Assembly: GCA_919901875.1 (NCBI GenBank)
Contig: CAKKQG010000464.1
Span: forward strand, 1 to 8,188
Reading direction: 5' to 3'
DNA length: 8,188 nucleotides
From: Anaerolineales bacterium
Lineage (GTDB): Bacteria > Chloroflexota > Anaerolineae > Anaerolineales > VGOW01
In this document: positions 1 to 6,383 of the stretch, one piece after another
How the letters are laid out: every line of letters begins with the position of its first letter
Numbering within the stretch: position 1 is the first letter of the stretch
Program-made: the position numbers and the translations under genes
The notes under the pieces: model-generated
Told to the model about the DNA's origin: nothing
What the model saw: only the letters and a program-made list of their open reading frames with translations
The model's database searches: none

Positions 1-40
1 GCCACCGTTCATCACCACCACCGCCGCCACTGTGTGACAT
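1..40 (-). CDS. motB: MotB flagellar stator protein, N-terminal 13 codons only
   Basis: The window holds only the first 13 codons, reading MSHSGGGGGDERW before the left edge. MotB is the peptidoglycan-anchoring stator subunit that pairs with MotA to form the ion channel driving the flagellar motor. The identification rests mainly on position: the ATG overlaps the last base of the motA stop codon (TAATG). A strong Shine-Dalgarno GAGGAG lies at 49-54 with an 8-nt spacer. The E-R-W at residues 11-13 fits the short polar MotB N-terminus, which commonly has RW just before the single membrane helix. The five-glycine run is unusual for that tail. The membrane helix with its channel aspartate and the OmpA-like domain lie outside the window, so the proton or sodium type cannot be judged. 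Confidence 0.8.
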   Translation of the reverse strand, partial: MSHSGGGGGDERW

Positions 41-816
41 TATTTACTCTCCTCGTCTGACGAACGCTTGTTAGGCGGCAAGAACGCGCTCAACTTCTCG
101 CGCACAATGCGTGGGTTCTCACCGGCTTGCAACGCCAACACGCCTTCGATCAACATTTCGCGCATCTGCACTTCTTCTTCACTCTTCACCCGCAGTTTGG
201 AGGCCATCGGCAGCCAGATCAAGTTGGCGCTCATAATGCCCCACAACGTTGCCAAGAACGCTGCGCCAATGGCTTCGCCCAATTTCTCGGGTTCCGAAAG
301 TTGCTTCAACACATTGATCAAACCCATCACCGTTCCGATGATGCCCAGTGTCGGCGCGTAACCGCCCATTGCCGCCAACAGCCCCACGCCGCTCAAATGC
401 CGCTCGTGCATTAGCCGCGTGTCCGATTGCATAATGGCGCGCACCTGTTGAGCATCCACGCCATCTACAACGAGCATGACCCCTTTGCGTAAAAATTCGT
501 CGTCGATCTTCTTGGCGTCCTCTTCTAACGCCAAGATGCCGTCACGCCGCGCCTTGTCGGCCATTTTCACCAACTCTTCAATCGTGCCTTGCACATCTTC
601 TTTTGTGCCCATAAACGCTTTCATTAACAGTTTGGGGAGATTAAGAACAACGGGCAACGGGAATGAGATAGTGCCGGCGCCAAGCGCACCACCCACGGTG
701 AGGATGAGGGCCGACATGTGAGCAAAAAGTTCTTGGATGTTGCCGCCGTCCATATACAGGGCGGCGATGACGGCTCCAAAAGCGAGGGCGAATCCAATAA
801 TTGTTGAGAGATCCAT
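40..816 (-). CDS. motA: MotA flagellar motor stator protein
   Basis: This 258-residue protein has normal MotA length. MotA subunits surround a MotB dimer in the inner membrane, and ion flow through the complex turns the flagellar rotor. Four membrane segments are visible at about residues 3-21, 33-51, 144-168 and 181-205, with a large cytoplasmic loop between helices 2 and 3. That loop carries KARRDGILALEE, whose R90/R91 and E98/E99 correspond to the charged rotor-contact residues. P155, in GGYAPTLGIIGTVMGLI, and P203, in WLPMASKL, match the two conserved prolines near the channel. The C-terminal IEGVLALQAGENPRIVREKL block is typical of the family. The ATG at 816 begins at the expected MDLSTIIG sequence, but its upstream region shows only a weak GGA. 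It lies downstream of flbD after a 189-nt gap and overlaps motB by one base. Confidence 0.96.
   Translation of the reverse strand: MDLSTIIGFALAFGAVIAALYMDGGNIQELFAHMSALILTVGGALGAGTISFPLPVVLNLPKLLMKAFMGTKEDVQGTIEELVKMADKARRDGILALEEDAKKIDDEFLRKGVMLVVDGVDAQQVRAIMQSDTRLMHERHLSGVGLLAAMGGYAPTLGIIGTVMGLINVLKQLSEPEKLGEAIGAAFLATLWGIMSANLIWLPMASKLRVKSEEEVQMREMLIEGVLALQAGENPRIVREKLSAFLPPNKRSSDEESK
49..54 (-). promoter_or_regulatory. motB ribosome binding site inside the motA 3' end
   Basis: GAGGAG on the minus strand lies 8 nt before the motB ATG and inside the last codons of motA. Together with the one-base TAATG stop/start overlap, it suggests that motA and motB are translated from one message and kept in fixed ratio by coupled translation. 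Confidence 0.75.
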
Positions 817-860
817 AACTTAAAATCCAAAATCCCAATTTCCAAAATCCCAAAATTGCA
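817..860. repeat. A/T-rich reiterated CCAAAATCCC words upstream of motA
   Basis: Directly upstream of the motA ATG the plus strand repeats variants of AAAATCCAAAATCCC and AATTTCCAAAATCCC, so the motA leader on the minus strand consists of TTTTGGGA-like words. This displaces any normal Shine-Dalgarno; only a GGA remains about 11 nt before the ATG. A similar word family occurs at about 1340-1440, so it may be a genome-wide intergenic repeat type (inference). Confidence 0.5.
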
Positions 861-910
861 GGGAAGTATTTCCTTATAAAGGTAGCTGCTCAGGCTTTTA
901 AACCCTTGAA

Positions 911-996
911 CGCTGAGGCCGCTGATTTTCGCTGACGCCAAGCGCGCTGATTATTTTTTATATCAGCGAGTTTCAGCGTTCTCAGCGCTTTCAGCG
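911..996. repeat. Mirror-image array: four CGCTGA then four TCAGCG
   Basis: On the plus strand CGCTGA starts at 911, 920, 930 and 945, and its reverse complement TCAGCG starts at 963, 973, 982 and 991. Most spacings are 9-10 bp, close to one helical turn. The two halves face each other around an A/T-rich centre, with a perfect 7-bp stem (945-951 with 962-968) around a 10-nt loop. The array fills much of the gap between flbD, whose stop codon is about 10 nt away, and motA. In the flbD-motA transcript it would fold into a long imperfect hairpin. It may be a REP-like element, an mRNA processing or stability site, or a protein-binding array. Confidence 0.7.
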
Positions 997-1005
997 TTCT
1001 GGTTT

Positions 1006-1212
1006 TTAACCCTGAACATCCGCCGACTCCGGCTGATACACCTGTCGCCGATACTCCAACACCTTCCGCGCCACTTCTTGCGGAGTCTCATGCACATGAA
1101 GTTTGTCGCCATCAGTGAAGGTAAGCAACGTGTCGGGCATGGCTTCGACAAATTTAATCAACTCGACGTTCACAAAAATTTCTTCGCCATGAAGGCGTGT
1201 TAGACGGATCAT
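1006..1212 (-). CDS. flbD: FlbD family flagellar protein
   Basis: This is a 68-residue protein of the small FlbD family, which is encoded in flagellar operons of many Gram-positive and deep-branching bacteria, commonly just before motA. The N-terminal MIRLTRLHGEEIFVN and the following ELIKFVEAMPDTLLTFTDGDKLHV block match the family pattern (M-I-x-L-T-R-L-G, then a predicted beta strand, P-D-T and a G-x-K turn). A helix follows with EVARKVLEYRR. The molecular role is not well established; a part in flagellar assembly or motility is assumed from context. The ATG at 1212 was chosen because it starts the conserved motif and has GGAG at 1222-1225 with a 9-nt spacer. An upstream in-frame extension would add 39 low-complexity residues without support. 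This FlbD differs from the Caulobacter transcription factor of the same name. Confidence 0.9.
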   Translation of the reverse strand: MIRLTRLHGEEIFVNVELIKFVEAMPDTLLTFTDGDKLHVHETPQEVARKVLEYRRQVYQPESADVQG

Positions 1213-1339
1213 GTTCGGTTTCTCCGGGGGTTCATCGGACCAGGCGCGTGGCGCAGGCGAGTTCTTGAAACTTGAAGTGGCTCGTGTTGCGCGGGTTGCG
1301 CGCCATAGACGTAAAAAAGAAGACACCATGTTTAAAGAT

Positions 1340-1440
1340 CAACTCCAAAAAATCTCAAACTCCAAAAGTCTCAAACTTCAAATTTGTAGTTTGTAGTTTT
1401 GTAGTTTGTAATTTGAAATTTGTGGTTTGAAGTTTGAACT
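1340..1440. repeat. A/T-rich CAAACTTCAAA/TTTGTAGTTTG word repeat
   Basis: The plus strand runs through variants of ctcaaactccaaaa and tcaaacttcaaa, then switches to the complementary style with tttgtagttt, tttgtaattt and tttgaagttt. The ends form a perfect 12-bp inverted repeat, tcaaacttcaaa at 1371-1382 and tttgaagtttga at 1426-1437, around a 43-nt loop that itself repeats tagtttgtag. It is noncoding, low in complexity, and related in style to the sequence ahead of motA. Confidence 0.65.
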
Positions 1441-1520
1441 AGTGTAAGGCGAGAGGTATGAAGTTGTCAGTAAAACGTAGATGAGGCGAGAATAAACCGC
1501 GTATGAAGGCAGACTAAAGA

Positions 1521-1621
1521 GGTTATAAAGAGGGGACGAGCAAACAGTAGAACAAGATCATATAGGGGCGCAGCATGCTGCGCCCCTACTGCGCCCCTAC
1601 ATGCGGGTTATAAAGAGGGGA
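1521..1621. repeat. Short element bracketed by 16-bp direct repeats at the kinase stop
   Basis: The 16-mer ggttataaagagggga occurs exactly at 1521-1536 and again at 1606-1621, 85 bp apart. The second copy contains the stop codon and last codons of the histidine kinase. Between the copies are 69 bp with a strong palindrome. The structure looks like an insertion or recombination event that duplicated the last bases of the gene without altering its reading frame. It could be a REP/MITE-like unit. No transposase is present in the window. Confidence 0.6.
1563..1588. repeat. 26-bp perfect GC-rich palindrome downstream of the kinase
   Basis: The half site taggggcgcagca at 1563-1575 is followed directly by its exact reverse complement at 1576-1588. 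The right part continues as a tandem duplication of tgcgcccctac (1579-1589 and 1590-1600). It lies about 20 nt past the kinase stop in the transcript direction and could form a strong RNA hairpin. It lacks a following T-run on either strand, so it is not a canonical intrinsic terminator, although it could still end or stabilise the kinase message. Confidence 0.75.
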
Positions 1622-4600
1622 GGCGCGACAGAGGCAGCCGCACCACAAATGTCGTGCCGACATCTTCGGCACTGGTGAAAATGATTTCACCCTTATGATG
1701 CCGCACGATGGATTGACACACCGAGAGACCTAAACCGTTGCCGCGGTTCTCCCCCTTGGTCGTGAAGAAGGGTGTAAAGACATTGGCGCGATCCAATTCT
1801 CGAATGCCGCGTCCGTTATCGCTGATCGAGACCTCTAACGCATCGCCGTTGGCACTCAAGCCCGACGTCACTTCGATCCGGCCTTTGCGTTCTTCGCTCA
1901 AAGCATCGCGGGCGTTCATCAACAAGTTCAACCAAATTTCTTCCAACTGATGCGGGTCGGCTGAGATGAGAGGCAGGTCCGAGGCGAGATGAAGTTGCAA
2001 GTTCACGCCGCCACGCCCCAAATGCGCGCCGATCAGGTCCAGCGATTCCGTGATCGTCTCGTTGACGTTGGACTGGGCATATTGGTCTTCATCGGGGCGG
2101 GCAAAGTTGAGCAAACGCTGCACCACGCGCTGTGCACGCCAGCCCGCCTGGTAAATAGCTTTGGCAGAGACGTGCAAAGGATCATCGTCGGAGGTAAGCC
2201 GCATAAGCACTTGCGAGTCGGAGATGACGGTAGTCAGTGGGTTATTGATCTGATGAGCAATGCCTGCCGCCAGTTCGCCCACCGCCGATAACCGCGCGGT
2301 TCGAATCAACTGTTCTTGCGTATCGTAGAGTGACTTGATAGAACTTTGCAGTTGCGTAAAAAGAGAAGCATTATCAACGGCAATCGCCGCTTGCGCCGCC
2401 AACGCTTCCAAGAATTGCAACCAGTCGGGGTTGGGCTGCAAGGGAGAGCGGTGAAAGATTTCTAACACGCCCACCACCTCGCCGCGCGCCGCCAAAGGCA
2501 CACCGTAATAGGATAGAAAATTTTCTTGCTTGAACAGAGGCGAGCCCGAGAAATTATTTGTCTGGCTGAGATCGACTGAGGAGACAATCTTTTTTTCCAA
2601 AGCGGCGCGCCCGGCTAAACTTTCGCCTATGCCCAACAAGGAATGCTGCAAAGCCGCCGTGTGGAAGCCGGAGCTAGCCGCATAGCTCAAGACTTGGGCT
2701 TCACGGTGGTAGAGAAGCACGTCGGCGGCGTCCACGTTTAATTGCTGGCGCACTTGATTCAATAAAACAGTTAACGTCGGCGACAATTCCAACGAGTGGC
2801 TCGTCGCCAGAATAATTTCGTGCACGGCTGTGAGCCGCCGCAAATGCTGTTCAGTGCGCTCAACCGAGTTCACGCGCTGCACGACGTTTGCCACCAGCCC
2901 GGATAGAAGAGCGAACAGGCGCAGAGTGTCCTCGTTTATCAAATGAGCCGAGCCGATCCACAACGAACCCAACTGTTCTTCATTAATAAGCAGCTGTGTC
3001 ACCGCCACTCCGTCCAAACCTTCAAACAATTCGGGACGTGCAAATTTAGATCGATCTTTATCTTCGACTAAACGAGGTATCCCGTTCGGGGCGATCTGAC
3101 GGGCAAAAGAAGTCGCGAAGCGTTGCCCTTGCAACGGAGTCCAATTGCCGCAGGCGCCAATGACAACACGTTCACCCGTGAGCAAGTCGGCTACCCCAAA
3201 GAGTGCATGTTCCACGCCCAACAATTCGCACAAGTCCGGCAGCACTGCCTCAGCCAGCTCGGTGCGCGAAGCCACGTCGCGCAGCGTCGCGCCCATGCGG
3301 ATGACGGCATCCATTTCACGCTCGTGGCGCTCGCGCTCTGCTAATTCTCTAAACGCCCATTCATGCAAACGGGCATTCTCCAACGCCGCCACAATTTGCT
3401 GCGCCAAGGTTTCAATTAACAGCACGTCGTTATCTTCAAAAGCATTAATCTCGGCGCTTTGCAAATCAATCACGCCGAAGAGAGACTCGCCGCTCTGGAT
3501 AGGCACGCTCAGTTCCGAGCGCGTGGGGATGAGATTGCCCAGCATAGTGACGTAAGAGGGTTCAAGGCGCACGTCATTCGCCAGCAACGTGCGGCGCTCG
3601 CGGCAGACCCAGCTCACCATGCCTTGATCAGGCTGCACATGATGGTCAAGTGGAAAAAGATGCGTAAAGTTTCCCGCTTTGGCGCGCAGCACTAACTCGG
3701 CGTGTTCGGCGTCATACAAAAACAAGCCGACGTGGTGATAATGAAAACGATCCTGCACCAGTTGCGCCACTCGCTGCAGCACTTCGTTCACGCTGGTGGA
3801 AAGAGTGACGCGGCTGCTGATGTCGTTAAGAATGGCGAGTTGCTCGGCGCGGCGGTAGAGTTTTCCTTCAGTATCCTTATACGAAGTGATGTCCTGAATA
3901 GTGCCAAACATTTTCACGGGTTGCCCCGAGTTGTCAAACTCTAATTCGCCTGTGCCGTGAACCCAGCGAAGTGCGCCATCGCTCGCGTGCCGCAGCGGAT
4001 ACTCTTTGTCGAACGGATGGTGATCGCGCAAGACGTGATCACTAAAATACGCCGACATTTGCGCCCGATAATCCGGAGCGACAAGATCCGCCCAGCCTTC
4101 CACCGTGCGCGGATAAGAATCATTGATTCCAAAAATGTCGTCCAACGCTTCTGAACTGCTCCAAGAGCCTTGCCTGACATCAAAGATGTAATGCCCCACA
4201 TGAGCCACGCGCTGTGACGCTTTGAGCATGGTTTCGCTGAGGCGCAATGCTTCTTCAGCCTGTTTGCGCTCGGTGATGTCTTGTGCTGTGCCAACCAAAA
4301 TCTGTTCGCCCTGTTCATCGCGCCGAAATTCAAACCGCACACAGGCGAACTTCTCGCGCCCATCCTCCAAACGCACACGATGTGTAAACTCGCATTTGGC
4401 GTTGTTGCGCTTGGCAATAAGGTAAACATCCAATAACTGCCGTCGATCTTGCGGATGCACTTGTCGCAGAAACAGTTTGAGGGAAGGCTTCTTTTGCTGC
4501 GGCGCCAACCCCAAGACCTGATAAAACTCATCTGACCAAACTGTCTGTCGCTTTTCGAAAGCCACCTCAAAACTGCCTACAAGGGCAATGCGCTGCGCCT

Positions 4601-6296
4601 CATTCAACATCGCTTCACTATAGCGAAGCTTTATCTCAATTTCTTTCTGTGTGGTGATGTCGTCGAAGTTAAGCACGATTGCCCCTACTGCCGGGTCGCC
4701 CAACAAATTAGTGGCAACCATCCCCAGCCAGCGCCATGTGCCATCCTTGTGCCGATGGCGATACACCAAGTGAGATGAACTCTCTGCGCCCTCTTGAAGC
4801 CAAGACTGCATGAACATCTCGACCTGAGGACGATCTTCCGGGTGAATCAACTCGGCGTGAAAAATAGGGAAGGGATCATTTGTCTCATAACCCAAAATAC
4901 GCGCCGCCGATGGGCTGACAAAACTCGCCATGCCGTTTAAATCAATAAGCGCCACGCCGTCGTGGCTGTTTTCAATCAGCGAACGGAAGCGAGCTTCTTG
5001 AATACGCAATGCCTCTTCGGCGCGCTTGCGCTTGGTGACGTCGCGCATATTTAAGACAATGCCTTGCACCGTCGGCTCATCCAGCAAGTTGGTTCCAATC
5101 GCTTCAATGAAACGCCATGAACCGTCTTTATGGCGACCACGCACAATTAAACTAGAGCCAGCCGTGCCCGGGGTTTGACTGCGATGGGCAAAAGACTGAG
5201 CAACTTCAGTAAGGTTGTCGGGGTGTACCCACTCCAAAAAGTTTTTCCCAATGGCTTCCTCGGGCTTATACCCCAAAACGCTTTCTGCCGCCGGGCTGGC
5301 GAAGCGAATGATCCCGGTCACATCAATGATGACGATCACATCGGCAGCATTTTCAATCAATGCCCTGAAACGTTTCTCGCTTCCGCGCAGCGCATATTCG
5401 GCGCGAGTGATCGCTGTTTGTGTCTGTCGGGCAACCACAACTACCAAAAGAGAAATTAGCGCGGCAATGAAAATCGCCACCAGAGAAGAGGAAAGTACCA
5501 GAACCGCGGCAGGCAACTGCGAAAAGATGGTGAGTTGTATCCAACCGTTAATTAGGATAACTCCTATGACGCCGGGAATAATGACGCGCGTAAAACGGCT
5601 GGAGACAGAGTCGCTGGTCAGCCAACGAAAGAGCCAAGCGCTCGCGCTCTCAAAGAGAAAACCGCCACTAAGAAAAATAAATCCGATGGCGGTGGTCAGC
5701 GCAACCGGTACGGTCGCCCTGCCATAGAGCAATGGCGTGCCATACCAATAACCAATCATAATAATATGAGCGATGGCGAGAACAAACACAGCGGCGCTTT
5801 GAGCGACATGATCGCGCAGGCGAGCCACGGCGCGCGCGCGCGGAGAGAGCAACACAGCAAATGAGAGGATGACAAACAGGGATGCCGTCAACGGCGACAT
5901 GATGCCGACAGCATAATCTTGCCCGGCCAACGGGTCGGGCGCGAGCCTCTGCAAAAGATTGAGAAGCAGATCGGGGATATTGAAAAATGTGCTTTGGATG
6001 AATACGGCGACATTCAAAAGTAGCAGGATGATCGCCAGCGTCTGCCAAACATGCCGCGCGATTTTCTCATCAGGCTGGCGTTGGCGGCACAGGAGAACCA
6101 CGCCAAATAAGACAAAGCACAGCGCCGCCGCAGGCGACATAGGAATGAACTTGTCGTTGAGGCGGGTGACCCAGAGTGAATTTGCCGCCCACCCAAGCAA
6201 CACGCTCGCGCCAAGAAGAATTGCCAACGCCGCCATGATGGGCGTTAACCAAAGTAAGATGGCGGAACGACTCTGATCGAAGTTGAATTGTTTCAC
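1608..6296 (-). CDS. Membrane sensor histidine kinase with four PAS and three GAF modules
   Basis: This 1562-residue protein senses an unknown signal and should phosphorylate the adjacent response regulator. The N-terminus has about eight membrane helices (near 12-37, 54-70, 84-104, 131-151, 167-186, 196-216, 236-258 and 262-290). Four PAS/PAC units follow, ending in DVT or DIT motifs at 419, 546, 673 and 802, a period of 127-129 residues. GAF modules lie at about 820-980, 991-1145 (divergent) and 1155-1315. The HisKA region carries the phospho-acceptor H1348 in AHQINNPL. The ATPase domain shows N1457/N1461, the DNGRGI box at 1493-1498, FTPFFTTK at 1507-1514 and GNGLGLSV at 1519-1526. All catalytic boxes are intact. 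There is no HAMP or receiver domain. Translation starts at GTG; an in-frame TGA lies two codons upstream, so the only longer-range alternative is ATG at residue 21. No clear ribosome binding site is seen. Confidence 0.95.
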   Translation of the reverse strand: MKQFNFDQSRSAILLWLTPIMAALAILLGASVLLGWAANSLWVTRLNDKFIPMSPAAALCFVLFGVVLLCRQRQPDEKIARHVWQTLAIILLLLNVAVFIQSTFFNIPDLLLNLLQRLAPDPLAGQDYAVGIMSPLTASLFVILSFAVLLSPRARAVARLRDHVAQSAAVFVLAIAHIIMIGYWYGTPLLYGRATVPVALTTAIGFIFLSGGFLFESASAWLFRWLTSDSVSSRFTRVIIPGVIGVILINGWIQLTIFSQLPAAVLVLSSSLVAIFIAALISLLVVVVARQTQTAITRAEYALRGSEKRFRALIENAADVIVIIDVTGIIRFASPAAESVLGYKPEEAIGKNFLEWVHPDNLTEVAQSFAHRSQTPGTAGSSLIVRGRHKDGSWRFIEAIGTNLLDEPTVQGIVLNMRDVTKRKRAEEALRIQEARFRSLIENSHDGVALIDLNGMASFVSPSAARILGYETNDPFPIFHAELIHPEDRPQVEMFMQSWLQEGAESSSHLVYRHRHKDGTWRWLGMVATNLLGDPAVGAIVLNFDDITTQKEIEIKLRYSEAMLNEAQRIALVGSFEVAFEKRQTVWSDEFYQVLGLAPQQKKPSLKLFLRQVHPQDRRQLLDVYLIAKRNNAKCEFTHRVRLEDGREKFACVRFEFRRDEQGEQILVGTAQDITERKQAEEALRLSETMLKASQRVAHVGHYIFDVRQGSWSSSEALDDIFGINDSYPRTVEGWADLVAPDYRAQMSAYFSDHVLRDHHPFDKEYPLRHASDGALRWVHGTGELEFDNSGQPVKMFGTIQDITSYKDTEGKLYRRAEQLAILNDISSRVTLSTSVNEVLQRVAQLVQDRFHYHHVGLFLYDAEHAELVLRAKAGNFTHLFPLDHHVQPDQGMVSWVCRERRTLLANDVRLEPSYVTMLGNLIPTRSELSVPIQSGESLFGVIDLQSAEINAFEDNDVLLIETLAQQIVAALENARLHEWAFRELAERERHEREMDAVIRMGATLRDVASRTELAEAVLPDLCELLGVEHALFGVADLLTGERVVIGACGNWTPLQGQRFATSFARQIAPNGIPRLVEDKDRSKFARPELFEGLDGVAVTQLLINEEQLGSLWIGSAHLINEDTLRLFALLSGLVANVVQRVNSVERTEQHLRRLTAVHEIILATSHSLELSPTLTVLLNQVRQQLNVDAADVLLYHREAQVLSYAASSGFHTAALQHSLLGIGESLAGRAALEKKIVSSVDLSQTNNFSGSPLFKQENFLSYYGVPLAARGEVVGVLEIFHRSPLQPNPDWLQFLEALAAQAAIAVDNASLFTQLQSSIKSLYDTQEQLIRTARLSAVGELAAGIAHQINNPLTTVISDSQVLMRLTSDDDPLHVSAKAIYQAGWRAQRVVQRLLNFARPDEDQYAQSNVNETITESLDLIGAHLGRGGVNLQLHLASDLPLISADPHQLEEIWLNLLMNARDALSEERKGRIEVTSGLSANGDALEVSISDNGRGIRELDRANVFTPFFTTKGENRGNGLGLSVCQSIVRHHKGEIIFTSAEDVGTTFVVRLPLSRLPSL

Positions 6297-6304
6297 AAGT
6301 CATT

Positions 6305-6372
6305 CAGGTGACTGTCACCGCGCACAAGAGGCTTGAATTTCCAGGTTATCGTTGCGCGGTGACAGTCACCTG
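6305..6372. repeat. Perfect 20-bp inverted repeat with nested palindromes between regulator and kinase
   Basis: The arms at 6305-6324 and 6353-6372 are exact reverse complements around a 28-nt loop. Each arm contains a smaller palindrome, GGTGAC-T-GTCACC or its complement, so the DNA can pair at two levels. The element fills most of the 87-nt gap between the regulator stop and the kinase GTG. In the transcript the stem ends 8 nt before that GTG, where a Shine-Dalgarno would normally lie. There is no T-run after the stem, so it is unlikely to be an intrinsic terminator. It may reduce kinase translation, act as an RNA processing site, or be a REP-like element. Confidence 0.8.
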
Positions 6373-6383
6373 CGGATAACGGC

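Larger units (their letters stand above)
1213..1607. other. Gene-free gap filled with short repeats
   Basis: I find no supportable gene in these 395 bases. From the flbD side the gap holds the flbD Shine-Dalgarno, a short reiteration of gttgcgcg near 1285-1302, an A/T-rich word repeat with a 12-bp inverted repeat, a stretch with repeated ggcgaga (1448, 1485) and gtatgaag (1456, 1501), and a GC-rich palindrome bracketed by direct repeats next to the kinase stop. No convincing sigma28 or sigma70 promoter for flbD was recognised. The gap separates the kinase from the flagellar genes, so co-transcription across it is uncertain. Confidence 0.6.

Noticed and set aside
911..996. CRISPR array
   Set aside because: Repeat words are only 6 bp, spacings about 10 bp and orientation flips at the middle; no spacer-repeat structure or cas gene is present.
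1213..1329. A longer N-terminus for FlbD
   Set aside because: It would add 39 low-complexity residues (such as ATRATRAT) before the conserved start motif; the ATG at 1212 has a good ribosome binding site.
1563..1588. Intrinsic terminator after the kinase
   Set aside because: The palindrome is strong but no T-run follows on either strand, so I list it as a palindrome and only mention possible termination.
3941..4570. A 209-codon minus-strand open frame in another frame
   Set aside because: It overlaps the intact PAS3 and PAS4 coding frame of the kinase, so it is a shadow frame with biased composition.
5215..5727. A 170-codon open frame on the plus strand
   Set aside because: It lies entirely antisense to the kinase membrane and first PAS region, has no recognisable domain and is explained by the codon pattern of the opposite strand.
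6305..6372. Response regulator operator
   Set aside because: OmpR/PhoB-family sites are usually short direct repeats; a 20-bp inverted repeat after the regulator gene fits an RNA or repeat element better.
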